Below are positions 10,292-22,600 of a DNA stretch of 64,000 nucleotides, in pieces. The stretch is from Phytopythium helicoides. Taxonomy: Eukaryota; Oomycota; Peronosporomycetes; Pythiales; Pythiaceae. Where the stretch lies: NCBI GenBank assembly GCA_024867545.1, contig JANFNE010000017.1, positions 211,001 to 275,000 on the forward strand. Reading direction: 5' to 3'. Within the stretch, counting starts at the first letter, position 1; every line of letters starts with the position of its first letter. A model generated the notes under the pieces. It saw nothing but the letters and a program-made list of their open reading frames with translations. It was not told the DNA's origin and searched no databases. The position numbers were made by a program, and so were the translations under genes.

Positions 10292-13200
10292 ATGATGAAC
10301 GACCGGCGGCGCTCCATGGCCATCGAGCGCGTCGACCACTACGACGGACAGGCCGTCTACGTCGACCAGGAGCTCGCGTACGAGCTCGGCGGCTACCTCG
10401 GCGGCGGCGCGGCCGGCGTGTGCGTACATGGCGGCGTGGAGCTGCGTGGGGATGGCGGAGCGGCGCTCGCTGACCTTTTGCTGGTGTGTGTGTGTATTTG
10501 CTGCGCATGACAGCGTCTACGAGGCCTTCTCGACGCGATCCAAGCAGGTGCGGGCGAGACAGGCGCCATGTTTCCTTCGCACGAGCTGACCAGCTCACTT
10601 GCTACTGACACCGCCAGCCCGTGGCGATCAAGATCCTCAACCCCGTCGGCTACAAGCTCTTTCCGTCCGCGCTGCTCTCGCGCTGCCTCGTGGCCGTGCG
10701 TGGCGCGCCAGTGGCGCCGCCTGCGCTCGACAGCGACGAGTCGGTGAGATCCACGGCGATCCCTTCGCGCCAACCACCTGCCGCGTTCGCCGGTCCATCG
10801 ACGTCCGTGCGCCTCCGACCCGAGTACGTGCTGCACACGTCCTTTCGTTCACGTCCGCTTCATCGGCTATATATACGCGAGGGCTAACTGAGCTGGCTGC
10901 AGGAACGTCTGGTGGCTGATCCATCCGACATCCAAGCAGGCCATCGCTGCGTTTGAAGACCCGTTTACAGGCGCTATTCGCGAGCTGTCGCTGCCGCAGT
11001 GCATGGATGTCTGGGGTGATCTGGCAGATGGTGAGGATGCGTCTGTAAAGTCTCCTCCGCGATCGTCCATCCTCGGCGATGACGGCATGCGCTCGATCCC
11101 CATCCCGGGTAGCAGTTCGAACGCTAGCAGTAGCAGTGCGAACGCTAGCAGCAACGATCCGAACGACGACTCGGCGCAGTACCGGATTGTCCAGGTCAAA
11201 GGGCAAAGTATCAAGCTCCCTCGCGTTCCACGCAAGTTTCAAGCATTTGCCAAGACTCGCCGCCTGATTCATCGTGAGATCAGCAATATGTCAGGCCTGG
11301 CGTTCCACTCCAACGTCCTGCAGCTGCATGCTGCGCTCGAACTCGTACAAGACACCAAGTGCACGACCTTCTTGGTACTCGAGCTCGCAACGGGCGGAGA
11401 GCTGTTCGACCGTATCAAGCTCGATGCAGGGACAGATGAGCAGTCTGCTCGCCGCTACTTCTCGCAGCTAGTTTCGGGTGTGGCGTTTTGCCACCATTCT
11501 GGTGTCTGTCATCGCGACTTGAAGCCAGAAAACCTACTGCTTGCAGACGCAGATGAGCCGTCCGTGCTGAAGATCGCCGATTTTGGGCTATCCGCCATCT
11601 TTGCGTCCTGCGCCGATGGGGATATGAATGAACACGGTGCACAAACATCTGCGCTTGCACTGTCATCGATTCGACGGCTGACATCTGTCGTTGGATCTCC
11701 GCACTATGTGGCACCGGAGGTGCTCATGGACGCTGGTGGCACGGGGTACGACGGCGCGAAAGCCGATGCTTGGTCTATTGGCGTGATTTTGTACGCTATG
11801 CTAGCAGGGAACCTTCCGTTTGGAAAAGATCTTCTCACATGCGCTCGATACGATAAGTTTCGTAAGTGGGCGTACCGGACAAAGTACAGTGACCCCATCG
11901 ATGATGACGACGACGAGAGCAGCCAATATCACGGCGAACGAAATCATGACACTTTGGGAGGTATCACTCCAGACGGTCAAGTTTCTGGCAATAGTCATGG
12001 CAATGGCAATGGGAACGGCAATGGCAACGGAAATAGCGATGACCCAGCCGCAGACGATCAAGCCAACAAGAGTGGAGACGACATTTTTCCAAGTTGGTTC
12101 TTCCCAGCGCGTTTCACCTTCGAAGTAAAGTCGTTGCTCTCCCAGCTGCTTTACCCGGACCCGGGAATGAGACTTTCAGTTGATGAAGCGCGCCACCACC
12201 CTTGGGTCGTCGGCAAGAAGATCAAGCGGAAGAACAATTCCAGCCCCAATACTGAGCGAGATTCGGTCACCAAGCCTGCAAATCTCGACTCCAGTGGTAA
12301 GGCTGATTCTCAACAAAGGTGTTGCGAACAACGCGAGGAGCCAGTGGTTTTCGATATGGACGTTGCACAAGCACATGCCGAGACGACCACGAGCGCAGAT
12401 GCAAACAAGCCCGTGCTGACATCATCTTCGTTCGCAAACCGCATGAACCTGGCGGTGGATGTGCCCCCGTACAACCCGATTCTGAGCAGCCGACCCATTC
12501 TTGGCAACACTCCGACAAAGAGCGCCGCGCTGGATGTCGAACAGCTCCGACTGGCTCATCGAGTGGATTCCTCCTCGCCATCTGCGAGTGGATTCAGCTA
12601 TTCGAAGAACAGCCCAATGCCTCCACGACACTCTCCAGCGACTTCTGGTATCGCAGTTTCTCCGCACTTCAGTCACCACCACCTCCTTCGGTCGCCGCTC
12701 CCTACTGTGATCATGCCCTCTGTCGATGAAACGGCTCCGCTGGCATCCCCACCAAAGGACTTGATCCAGAAAAGTGGTGGATTTTCGACCAAAGTAACTC
12801 AAGGTGATGCTGCTGTTGGACATGATGTGGCTCAGCAAACCGGTGACGTTGGTACCGGCACTCGTATCGACACCCTGAGCTTGCCAACTTCGACCTCTTC
12901 AACAAACGCCGAGAGTGCATCGCCTCCGACTGCGGTATCGCTACCGACAAGCAAATCTCTTGCATCGTCAACCCATCAGCATCTCCACCGATTTGTGTCA
13001 CCGCCCTTGGCTTCAACGCTCACCCACCCTGCGTCAATCTCCAGTCATCCTCTGGCCAGCCAAACCCCATCAGTGACGTCGCCCACAATCACATCTGCAT
13101 CGGTAGCTGCAACTTCGTTACGTTACCAGCGATTCCGATACCCGCAGCAGCGACGCAACTCTCCGCCTGAGCTCTACCTTCGCGGTTTCGACCGCGTCTG

Positions 13201-13835
13201 CATCAAATTTGAGGAGGTCCCGGTACTTGATTCGCTAATGCTCTCCTCGTCCGATGCCGCGAACCCATCAGCACTTTCATTCACTTCTGCTGCTCCAACC
13301 CCATCGAGCCAAACAGAGCAGATTGCCCCGGCTGTCTCGACCACCGCCTCCACGTCACCTCCATCATACAGAGATCTCGTGTCACGCTCGACGCGGTTCC
13401 TCACGACTGCACCGGCGACTGTCGTCCTCGCACGCCTTGAGGCAATTCTGAACGCTGACATGGCGAACGACATGAGTGGCGATCGCGTGGCTGTGGACTG
13501 GGAAAAGTTCCAGCTCCAGCTATGGCGCGGCGGTGGCGCGCGGCTAGAGTGCACCGTGCAAGTCTTCTTGTACCAGCGAGGTGTCTACCTCGTCGAGTTT
13601 CGCCGTGGACAGGTACATTTGAATCTTCTTGATTGCCGATTGTCCGCCCGATTGCTGATTACGACAATGAATCTTCTAGGTCGACATCTTTGAGTTCAAG
13701 CGCTTCTACGAGGACGTGCGCACCAAGTTGTCTGAGTCGATTGACGACAGCGACTCGAGCGGCAGTAGATCCACCAGCGGAACGCTCATGCCGCTGCGCC
13801 GGCGACACAAGTCTATCTCGGGCAACCTCTACTGA
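10292..13835 (+). CDS. CAMK-type serine/threonine protein kinase with KA1-like C terminus
   Basis: Exons visible are 10292-10419, 10514-10547, 10618-10743, about 10903-13612 and 13680-13835. The glycine-rich loop YLGGGAAG-V is split by the first intron, and VAIKIL (about 10621) provides the ATP-binding lysine. The catalytic loop HRDLKPEN (about 11510), DFGLS and VGSPHYVAPEV follow, with the helix YDGAKADAWSIGVILYAML typical of the CAMK/AMPK-like group. The kinase domain is followed by a long serine- and proline-rich linker. The last two exons encode YLVEFRRGQVDIFEFKRFYEDV, resembling the KA1 domain that closes AMPK-related kinases and binds acidic lipids or autoinhibits. The junction into exon 4 is out of phase by one base. 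An insertion with variable low-complexity sequence (NGNGNGNGN, about 12000) interrupts the kinase C-lobe. Substrates are unknown. Confidence 0.82.
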
Positions 13836-13987
13836 TCTCTACATTCCCGGCTTCAATGCCATCCCTAATATGAACGCATCCAAACAGGATAAGTTCCGCT
13901 TTGAACTGTAAATAGCTCGACACAAGGTGCCTCGAGCGTCACAACACCGCCCTTGCAGCTCAATTCGGTCAACGCTTTGCGCTTCCG

Positions 13988-15059
13988 ATGCCTCCCACGC
14001 GGGTAAGCCCGGCATTGAGGCGCCGCATCTCGGACGATGCACGCGAGCTGTTGCGTTCGGCGCTGGAGTCGTCAGACTTCGAGCCATTATTGCCGGCAAA
14101 CGACAGAGACCCCACATCTACTGCAGCTGCCACTTGAAGAGCGGCTGCAAAACTTCCGCACCCGCCTGCGTCTCGAGTTGCTAGTTGGTGCTAATGAAGA
14201 CTCTCAGCCGGTGACTTCTTTTGAGCTGCGACTTGCAGTGGCAACGAGCGCGTATCTCGTTCGGTTCCCACTCGAGCGCGTGGACGCCGAGGTTTCGGTC
14301 GCCAACCAGTCTGGTGTAATGACATCTTGGATCACCTCAAGCGACGGGCACCACCAGCAGCTGCAAAGCTACCTGGACAGCCCACACAGCGATGCGGCGA
14401 GCAAGCCGCAGATCCGCTCGCTGCTCGCCATGGCCGACATGCTGGACTTGCTTGATCTGTTTGCAGCCTGTTCGGGCGCCACTCGCGTCCGCGCGAGCGC
14501 AACAGGTCGCCAGGATATCTTCTACGCCACTAGCGACAAGAACTCGTACGTGTTCGCGTTCAGCGGCACGTCTGGCCAGCCCGAGAGCATCACGATCGCT
14601 CCTCTGGCGAGTGCTGACTCGTCGCCAGCGCTTCGACTGTGCATTGACCAGTACGTACGGCTGTCGACGGGCATCGACGTGCCAGCGGGCATCCAGTCGG
14701 ACGTGCAGCTCATGATCGACACAGCGCTACGCTGCGTTTCGCAGTGGTCGCGCGAGGGCCAGGAGCAGCTCTCGAACGTGTTCGCGGCGCTGGACACGGA
14801 CGACGACGGCTGGGTCAGCGGCCACGACGTGCTGCGGCAGCTCGTGGACGGCGCCGGCGTGGACGAGCAGCGCGCGCGGCGCATCGTGGCCGAGCTCGCG
14901 CGGCTCGTGGGCGGCGCCGACGACCCGGCCGAGGAGATGAGCCTGCGCGAGTTCGCGGGCGTGTGGGTGTCGCTGCTCGCAGACGGCCACCCCGTGTCGG
15001 ACCCGCGCAACGAGCCTGGCGTGCTGGCGGCGCTCGATCGGCTCTTCTTCGGCGAGTAG
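13988..15059 (+). CDS. EF-hand domain protein (one frame break)
   Basis: The frame beginning at ATG 13988 (MPPTRVSPALRRRISDDAREL) runs to a stop near 14135, while homologous-looking coding sequence continues in a second frame to TAG 15059. A one-base slip near 14110-14120 would join them, giving about 356 residues. The C-terminal third contains a canonical EF-hand loop, DTDDDGWVSGHD (about 14795), flanked by amphipathic helices. A second, degenerate EF-hand-like helix pair follows (EMSLREFAGVWVSLL). The central region is mixed alpha/beta with no family I can name. Calcium-dependent regulation is a reasonable inference from the EF-hand only. It lies 152 bp downstream of the kinase gene in the same direction, but there is no evidence of co-regulation. 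Confidence 0.62.
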
Positions 15060-15461
15060 CGCAGCTGCATGGCCATCACGGACGCGGGGTGGCTCCAACC
15101 GGTTGCGGAACGAGCGTGGAAGCTGCCATGCAAAACGGCCTTCTCTTGGATTTTGTATGGAATCCGTGGTGCTTCGAAAAAAAAAAAAGATTATGTAGGT
15201 CTCACCAGAGTCACTTGGAGTTTGTATGCGCACCAAGAAAGTTTACCCATGACAACTTCAATCAATCTCACTCTATCCCGTCCAAAACGTCCTACATGCC
15301 ATTCCACAACCCCTCGCTCTTCCCAGTTCCACTCGGACACAGCCCGAGGAAAAAAAAAAAAGGGGAAGAAGAAGAACACCGAGGGAGGAGGTGCGGCTCG
15401 CCATGCCGCCCACATCGCGTCCTTCCCCCTTCCGCCGTCGCCACCAGCCGAGGCCGCCGCC
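15060..15461. other. intergenic region with A-tracts
   Basis: The region between the EF-hand and ankyrin-FYVE genes holds two runs of about 12 adenines (about 15177-15189 and 15350-15361), which are poor places for accurate base calls. No coding segment was recognised. Confidence 0.5.
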
Positions 15462-17865
15462 ATGCCCGGGCCGAGCGGCGATGAGGCGCTGCGGCTCGCC
15501 GAGGCCTCCGACTGGAAGGGCCTGCAGCGGCTTGTGGAGCGCCAGCCGGAGGCCGCGCGCGCGCTCGGCGACTACGGCATGCTGCCGCTGCACTGGGCGT
15601 GCACGGAGCGCCGCGCGCCGCTGGCGCTGCTGCTGCGCCTGCTGGCGGCGTACCCGGAGGCTGCGCGCGTGCGGAACGCGGCCGACTTGCTGCCGCTGCA
15701 CATCGCGATCCGTGCTGGCGCGCACGCCGCGTGGCTCTCGCGCCTGGTCAAGGCGTTCCCCGAGGCCATCAGCATGCGCACGCCGACCGGCGAGACGGCC
15801 ATCGAGCTCGCGGAAGGCATGCAGCTGGACGCAGACCGACTCAAGGTACTCTACCGCGCTGAGAGAGAGCTCGCGTCCCCCGAGGCCAACAGCGACAACG
15901 ACGTCGACATGGAGGACGAGAACCAGCCCGACGGAGAGGAGGACGGCGGCGCGGATGACGACGATGTGGACCTCAACAATCAGCAGGAGCTGCGAGGCTC
16001 ACGCAAGTCATCGCGCAAATCGGTGAGCAGCGTCAAGAAGAGTCGCACAAGCCAGAGCAACGACCACGAGGACGAGCAGGTCAAGGGTGCGTGGCCGTCG
16101 CCGCCCTCGCCATTTGTTGGCAACGGTGGTGGCGTCGGCGGCAACCGGTTGTCCGCAGCCACGGTGCTCTCGGACGTCGAAGTCATCGAGGCCTCGAGCA
16201 TAAGCTCCGGCTCGGAGCTCAGTGAAGGTGCCGTGCGGCTCAGCGCGTCGCGGGATCACATGATCTCTCCGTCCTCGCTCAGCACGAGCAGCAACCAGTT
16301 TAGCCCGCCCAACTCCGTGTCGGCACCCGTGCCCCTCAGCTCGGCACTGTATGATGCAGCGGCATATCCTCGTCGCCACAAGAGCTCCCGCGGCCAATTT
16401 GTCGACCGAGAGTACGCCGACCAGCCGTTCCCATCGTCGCGCCGCTTTGACGGCTATCGAGACCGGCAGGTAAAAAGCATGGCGCCTCAGCGGCCGTCTG
16501 GTAGCGAGGTCAGCGACGACCGTGATCTTCGGTCCATGGTCTCGACTTCTATGGGAGGTCGACATCAATCGCTTCCCATTATCCCCAGTTTTGAAACGGG
16601 ACGTCGCAACTCGATCGGAGCCTTCGTGGAGCGTTCATCGCGAGACCTGGAAAGTGAGAGTGATGACAGTGATGTCAATGAGGAGGCACACGGGCGGCGC
16701 CAGAATCAGCAATACTATCATTCACAGCCGAATCGACATTCGCAACAGTACCAACTGCAGCCATACGACCAACAAACGCTCTCGAGCGGGCAGCAGCAAC
16801 AGCAGCAGCAACAACAACAAGCCCAGCAGCGGCGAGCGTTCCAGACTCAACCCCACCCTGCTAAGCAACGCCACCACTCCCCCTTTCGCCTATCGCCGTG
16901 CATCTCATGGCGAAGTAATGCTATCATCCAACGGCGCGCACCGCCGTACATTCGAGTCGCCTCCTGAGTGGCGCCTGGACGATGAGTGTTCGATTTGCCG
17001 CGTGACTTTCAACATGTTCAAGCACCGGCACCACTGCCGCAACTGCGGCAAGTCCATCTGTCGACAGCACAGTGCTGACAAAAAGATCGCCATGGAGTCC
17101 AAGGGCTTCACAACTCCCCAGCGCGTGTGCATCACGTGCTATGCAATGATCACGCAGAGCCGGTCGCTGAAGCACGACTTGGCGCTTGATGACATTACGG
17201 GTGAGCCGCTGCTGAACTCGGTCGCGTTCCAGCAGCAGCACTACGGGACGCCCGGCAGCAGTGTCGGATCTCCGGCTGTACCTATGGGAGCCCCAGCCTC
17301 TGCGGCGATGCGTTCGTATGCGGCGACAACCGCGTCGGTCAGTACCGCAAGCAGCCGCAGACCGATAGCACGTAGTAGCAGCGTCGCTGGGGGTCCGAGT
17401 CCTGTTCGAAACACAGTTGGGTTGGCGTCGACAACGTTGGGGATGACCACGGCTGGCACCTCGATGACAAACGGGTCGACCACCATGACGTCCACCATGA
17501 CTCCCGCGGTCCTGTCATCAGCAACTTCCATGCCGATGGAGTCCACGGTGAGAAAGGAGCTCGCGCTTTTGGGTCAACTCGACGAACTCCGCGCTCTGGT
17601 GTCGTCTCAGCAGCAGCAGATTGAACAGCTTGCGCAGAGCAATGCCCAGATGCAGCACCAGCTGCTCGAGCAAGAGGAGCTCAAGGCCGAGACGACGCTG
17701 TTGATCACGCAGCTCATGACGCGTGTGTCGATGCTGGAGCTGCGCAAGGGCCGCGACGACGAGGACGACGGACGAGATCGAGCACGAGGACGAGCACGAG
17801 AACAAGCACGAGCACGAGCACGAGACGAGCACGAGGACAACGAAGGGAGCATTGTAAGCAGGTAA
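15462..17865 (+). CDS. ankyrin-repeat and FYVE zinc-finger protein (one frame break)
   Basis: From ATG 15462 the protein opens with about four ankyrin-like units (LRLAEASDWKGLQRLVERQP; GMLPLHWACTERRAP; DLLPLHIAIRAGAHAAW). Then come an acidic stretch, a long Ser/Gln-rich linker with a polyQ run at about 16792-16830, and a FYVE zinc finger at about 16965-17160. The finger shows the WxxD signature (WRLD), the basic motif RHHCRNCG and eight cysteines in the expected spacing. FYVE domains bind phosphatidylinositol-3-phosphate, so the product should sit on endosomes, with the ankyrin repeats binding partners. A coiled coil (about 17540-17740) and an Arg/Glu-rich tail encoded by GACGAG/CACGAG-type repeats finish it. 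Homology changes from frame 3 to frame 1 at about 16850-16900. The total length is 3n+1, consistent with one inserted base. Expected size is about 800 residues. Confidence 0.82.
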
Positions 17866-18064
17866 CGTATCAGTAGGGTGGGTAGGAGGCGTCGTAACGT
17901 GGTGAATGAAGAAGAGTAGACTATACTTGGTCGGGTGTGGCGTGCACGGGCGGCAGGCGGGCGACGCTCGCTCGCCTCGCGTATTGCTCTTACCCCGCTC
18001 ACGCTCGCCGCCGCCCTTACGATACGCCGCGCCTGCCTGTATCAACCACCGCGCGCCGCCGCAT

Positions 18065-18316
18065 CTAGGCGAGCGACGGCCGCTCGCCAATCTCGGCGCG
18101 CTCGTACGCGAACTTGCCGCGCGGCTTGTACGTGAGCTCCGGGTGGTCGGCCTCTGGCCCCGGGTGGTGCTGCGCGTTCGTGCGGCCCGTGACGGCGTCC
18201 ACGACCAGGTAGACGGCGAAGATGGCCGAGGCCGTGCCCAGCCCCGTGAAGGGCTTCTTGGCGCAGCCACTGATGAACGGGTGCTTGCGCCACGCGTCCT
18301 GGTGGGCGAGAACCAT
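18065..18316 (-). CDS. mitochondrial complex I B12 (NDUFB3)-like subunit
   Basis: A small intact frame of 83 residues starts MVLAHQDAWRKHP. The DAWRKHP segment followed by KPFTGLGTASAIFAVYLVVD, a single hydrophobic span, matches the organisation of the B12/NDUFB3 accessory subunit of NADH:ubiquinone oxidoreductase (short N-terminal DxWRxHP-type motif, then one membrane helix near FPGLGIA). The C-terminal tail is charged and ends YERAEIGERPSLA. The subunit would sit in the inner mitochondrial membrane arm. The longer open frame upstream is not used because it has no support and runs into the shared promoter. The family call is from motif pattern alone in a very short protein, hence moderate confidence. 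Confidence 0.62.
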   Translation of the reverse strand: MVLAHQDAWRKHPFISGCAKKPFTGLGTASAIFAVYLVVDAVTGRTNAQHHPGPEADHPELTYKPRGKFAYERAEIGERPSLA

Positions 18317-18508
18317 GCTTGTCCGCGAGTCGTCCGCCGCTTGATTCCGAGGGTGGCGAGGGAATGAGCGGCTCCCTCCGAGCCGCTCACAGAGGTTGCG
18401 ATTCAATTCCGAATCGCAGACAGCAATACGACCTTCCCATTGGTCAGTGTTCGTCAGAGTGCGTTTTCATTGGTCCATGTTCTTCCAGATGCGTTTTCAT
18501 TGGCTAGC
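18317..18508. promoter_or_regulatory. compact bidirectional promoter with tandem CCAAT-bearing repeats
   Basis: Only 192 bp separate the complex I subunit gene (minus) from the ZMAT2-like gene (plus). At 18439-18505 a unit of about 34 bp beginning CATTGGTC and ending GCGTTTT is repeated twice, followed by a third partial CATTGGC. Each unit carries ATTGG, the reverse of CCAAT, at regular spacing of about three helical turns. This is the layout expected for NF-Y-like binding in a divergent housekeeping promoter. Confidence 0.55.
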
Positions 18509-19501
18509 ATGGCTGGCCTGGTTAACCGCGATACAAAATTGAGAACGACATCAAGCGAGCATGGCGGTGAGGCTTTGCATGAGCAGACGATGGCGGCGGA
18601 GGCGACCTTGCTGACGGCGCGAGCGGAGCAGGAGCAGAGCAAGAAGGGCGTGGCGAATGTGGTGCGGCAGACCTGGGACCGCGCCAAGTACGAGGAGCGT
18701 GCGCGGCTGCGCGCGAGCGGCCAGCTGCCGGACCACGAGGAGGACGAGCCCAAGAAGGCGATCGCGTCCAACAGGGAGGAGTTCCAGGCGGCGGACGAGG
18801 GCGCGGCGGGGCCCCGCGGGGTCAGGCGCGCGCGTTCATCAAGGCGAGAGAGAAGCGCGTGTCGCTCGAGACCAACGTGGGCACCGTCAAGGTCGTCAAG
18901 TCGGACGACCTCAGCAAGAACGGCGGCTACTTCTGCGAGGTCTGCGAGGTCACGCTCAAGGACTCGGTTGCGTACCTCGACCACATCAACGGCAAACGCC
19001 GTGCGTTGCTCTCGGTAGCCTGCGGGTTGTGTGCTGCTCGCGACTGATGCACAGTGGTGGTCGTGACAGATCTGCGCAAGCTCGGGTTCAGCATGCGCGT
19101 GGAGCGCTCGACGGTCGACCAGGTCAAGAGCCGCCTGCAGAGCGCTGCCAAGCGCAAGTACGACCCCATCATAACCAAGAAGCTGGACGCCATGGAGGGT
19201 GCGACTGGGATCGTTGTCGTTTCAGCGCCATTGCGACCAGACCTAACATCTTTCATGATGGACAGAGTACGAGAAGAAGGTCAAGGCCGCGCAAGAAGAG
19301 GAGGCACGCATCAAGCGGCAGAAGAAGGAGGAGAAGAAGGCGCGGCGGCAGCAGGACACCGCCTCCAAGCCCCAAGCCCCGGAGTCCACTTCTGCTAGTA
19401 GTAACGACGCCGAAGAAGCAGCCGAGCAGGTCAACGACGCCGACGCCGAGATGATGGCCATGATGGGCTTCGGCGGCTTCGGCGGGTCCAAAAAGAACTG
19501 A
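18509..19501 (+). CDS. ZMAT2: U4/U6.U5 tri-snRNP zinc-finger protein, ZMAT2/Snu23 homologue (one frame break)
   Basis: Three exons are visible: 18509-19000, 19070-19198 and 19266-19501, with GT-AG introns of 69 and 67 bp. Key signatures are RQTWDRAKYEERA at the N terminus, the matrin/U1-type zinc finger GYFCEVCEVTLKDSVAYLDH (about 18928), the exon junction rebuilding NGKRHLRKLGFSM, then RVERSTVDQVKSRL and the C-terminal DAEMMAMMGFGGFGGSKKN. This order is diagnostic for ZMAT2/Snu23, a spliceosomal B-complex protein that helps activate the tri-snRNP. The frame slips by one base near 18810 inside a GGGGCCCCGCGGGG homopolymer cluster, most likely a sequencing indel. Apart from that, length (about 240 residues) and exon logic are normal. 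The methionine at about 18590 is an alternative start. Confidence 0.9.
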
Positions 19502-19690
19502 GTAGCATAGTACAGGTCATATATGTAATTTCTAGAACCTACACGTCTATTTCCACAATTTCACACTTGCTCGGAAAGGACGGCAGGCAGTCTTGGAACA
19601 TGCGGCGCGCACCGGCCGCTGGCGAGCGCGAGACCTGGGGCTCTGCGCGGCCCCACGAGGCCGCCGACCGCCGCCACACATACGCGGGAC

Positions 19691-22600
19691 ATGCGGGGGG
19701 CGCTGGCTGGCTACGGTGGTGGCGGCGGCGGTGGCCACGACGAGCGGGAGCGAGGGCAGTGGGCTGCGCCTCGTCGCGGTCGCTCGCGCTCGCGGTCTCC
19801 GCGCAGGGAGCGCGAGCTCCACGCGCGCGGATTCGAGGGCGGAGGGGGCGCTAACCAGCGCGAGCAGCACCATGGCGGGGCGTATGCGTACAGCGAGCAG
19901 CCGGCGAACCGCGAGGACGGCCGACACGCTGCGCCTCGCAGAATGCAGACGGATGGAAGAGGACGCGGCGGCGGCTTGCGCATGGTGTTCGACGCGCCGC
20001 CGAACGCGACGCTGATCTTCAAGAACCTGTCGCCGGGCGTGGATGAGACCATGGTCCAGGCTTGATGGCTACGGAACAACCGCGCGTGGGAGTGGGCCGT
20101 ACTGACTTGGACTGGGCGTGGCGGCAGATTCTACGCGCGCTTGAGAGCTTCAGCCCGATCAAGGTCTCGGTCATCCGCGACAGAGAGACGGGCTTGCCGC
20201 GCGGCTTCGCATTTGTGGAGTTTCCATCCGTGGAGCACGCGACAAGCGTCGTGAAAGGCTTCGGTAGGGCTGCACCTGCCGTATTGAACCCATTGATTGT
20301 ACCTGTCTTGCTAACCCCGTGCTGCCGGATAGAATTCATCCCGCTTGTGTTTGACGAGCGCGCAGTTGTCATGGGCTACGCTGATCGCACCAACCGCCGC
20401 CCGCAACCCGGTGAAGCTGATCGGCAGCGTCATTTTGGCAGTGGATACCCACCTCAACAAGATGACCATCATGGCAGCAGCCAATCCACTGGACCCCCGC
20501 GATTATTCGATTGGTTTTGCGACCAGGTGAGTTGAGTTTGTCCGAGTGGCACGGCTAATCAGGCAACAAGGTCTGACCACGGTTGCATTCACTTTCGACG
20601 CAGTGCAATGCAACCAACTTCTCTCGGCGCACAGAGTGTTTCAAGTGCTTTGCGCTCAAGCCGCAGAATGCAAGAGAAGTGCCACCGGACAGCCGAAGCA
20701 GAGGATTCACCAACGTGGACGGCAACTACTCTGGTGGTAGCGGAAGCGGCTCGTATAGCGAGCACGGTCGGGTCTACGACAACACTCGGGGAAGCAGCAA
20801 TTTCTATGACAATGACCGGCAACCGCAACCATTTCCGAGGGCTGACGAGGCTACACCACCAAGCAATGTGCTCGTTGTCCGCCACATTCCACTGGAGGTG
20901 GATGAGGGAGAAGTGAGTTCTATCACATTTCGCTCGACAGGCTTCTTTGATTTTACTGATGCACTGCTTGGTGATCATTGTTTCTTATCAGCTGCAAGTA
21001 GTGTTTGCGTCTCTTGACGGACTCCGCGATATCCGTCTCGTTCGAGATCGCGCCACAAATGAATCTCGCGGGTTTGCCTTTGTGGAGTTCAACGATGTGG
21101 ACGTATGCAATTCGGCTCACCGTCGTCTAGCTCAAACTTTGAAAAATCTAATCGCCTTCACCGTTGTCACTTATCAGGCTGCCGGTATCGCACTCAGCTC
21201 CTGTCAGAATCTTTCGATCGGCGGCAATTATGTGCGGGTTTCGTACGCGTATGATTCCTTCCACCCGCGGCCCGATAACCGGGATCGCGGATTCCAAGAC
21301 CGAGGCGAGCATAGCTCTGTGCGATCGGCAGAAACGAACTCATTGACTGCAACTGCACTTGAACAAGCTCAGTGGGCGTTAGCAAACGGCTATCGACGCG
21401 GCGGAGAGGCGGCGACAGAGGACGTTGTCGATCAACAGGTGAATATCTATTGCTTGTTTTCCACGCCGCGACAGAGCCACCGCGTTGTTGTGTGGCTCTC
21501 TTTTTGGTGGTTGATGTTCGAATCAAGCAATATACTAATGCCGAAGGAAACGTTTGTGCGCGTATTTTGCGGTGCTCGATGAATGCTGTGAATAGAACAA
21601 CATCGCCGACGATGTGAATTCGCTTTTGGCAAGCGCGGCAGAAGCAGCCAAGCCACATATTGAGGAGCCGAAGAAACAATGGCCGCCGCCATTTGAAACT
21701 GCAGGTGGCAGCTATGTGTATGCGAGCGATGTTGGGCTCTACTGGGACTCGGATACCATGTTTTACTACTCCACAGCCACAAAGTTGTACTATTCGACCT
21801 TTTTGGGAAAGTATTACAGATGCGAAGTGAGTTCTGGAGGCGGCGACTTCAAAGAAGTGTCACCACCAATACCTGTGGACGACACCGCCTTCGAATCACA
21901 AGCTTCCAGCCGCGAATCTAATGTTCTTCAGAAGCCAGGAGCTGGTAGTTCGAAGAGCATCAGTGTGTCCTTGAAGCTTCCAACGAAAAAGAAGGCTCCA
22001 ATTTCGTTTGGCATGAAGGTCTCGCCTACAACTGCAGCAAAGAAGCAAAAGACGGATGCGGCAGCCACCGGGTCAAGTACCACGCCATTCACAGCAGCAG
22101 CAGCAGCGGCAACACCTGTCGTCGGTGCGATGCCTAGTGCTGGCATGATGCGAAAAAGTGCGCAAGATATTGCGAAGTGGTCGCAAGTGCAAAAGAAAAC
22201 CAAGTCTGAGGAGCAAGAAGGCAGCACTGGAAGCATGGCAGTACCAGCTAAACCAAACTCTGATGCGGCAGTCAAATCATCAGCGTCTGCATTGGCCGCT
22301 AGTGCTCCGACTCAAGCTGCGTCGGTTGTTGACTCGATTGTCAACACAACAACGGTTGAGGCACCTATTTGTCTGGTACGTTTAGATATCATCTTTACTT
22401 GAGTATTTTCTTGGCAACATCTGACAAGACATTATTGCTGCGCAATCAGTTGTGCCGTCGCAAATTCGCATCGATGGAAATTCTGCGTAAGCACGAGACC
22501 ATGTCAAAGCTGCACCTCGACAACTTAGCAAAGGCGCGTGAGGCCAAGCAAGCTGTGGCCGCAGAGTACCGAGAACGCGAACGAGCAGCAGCAGTAGCAC

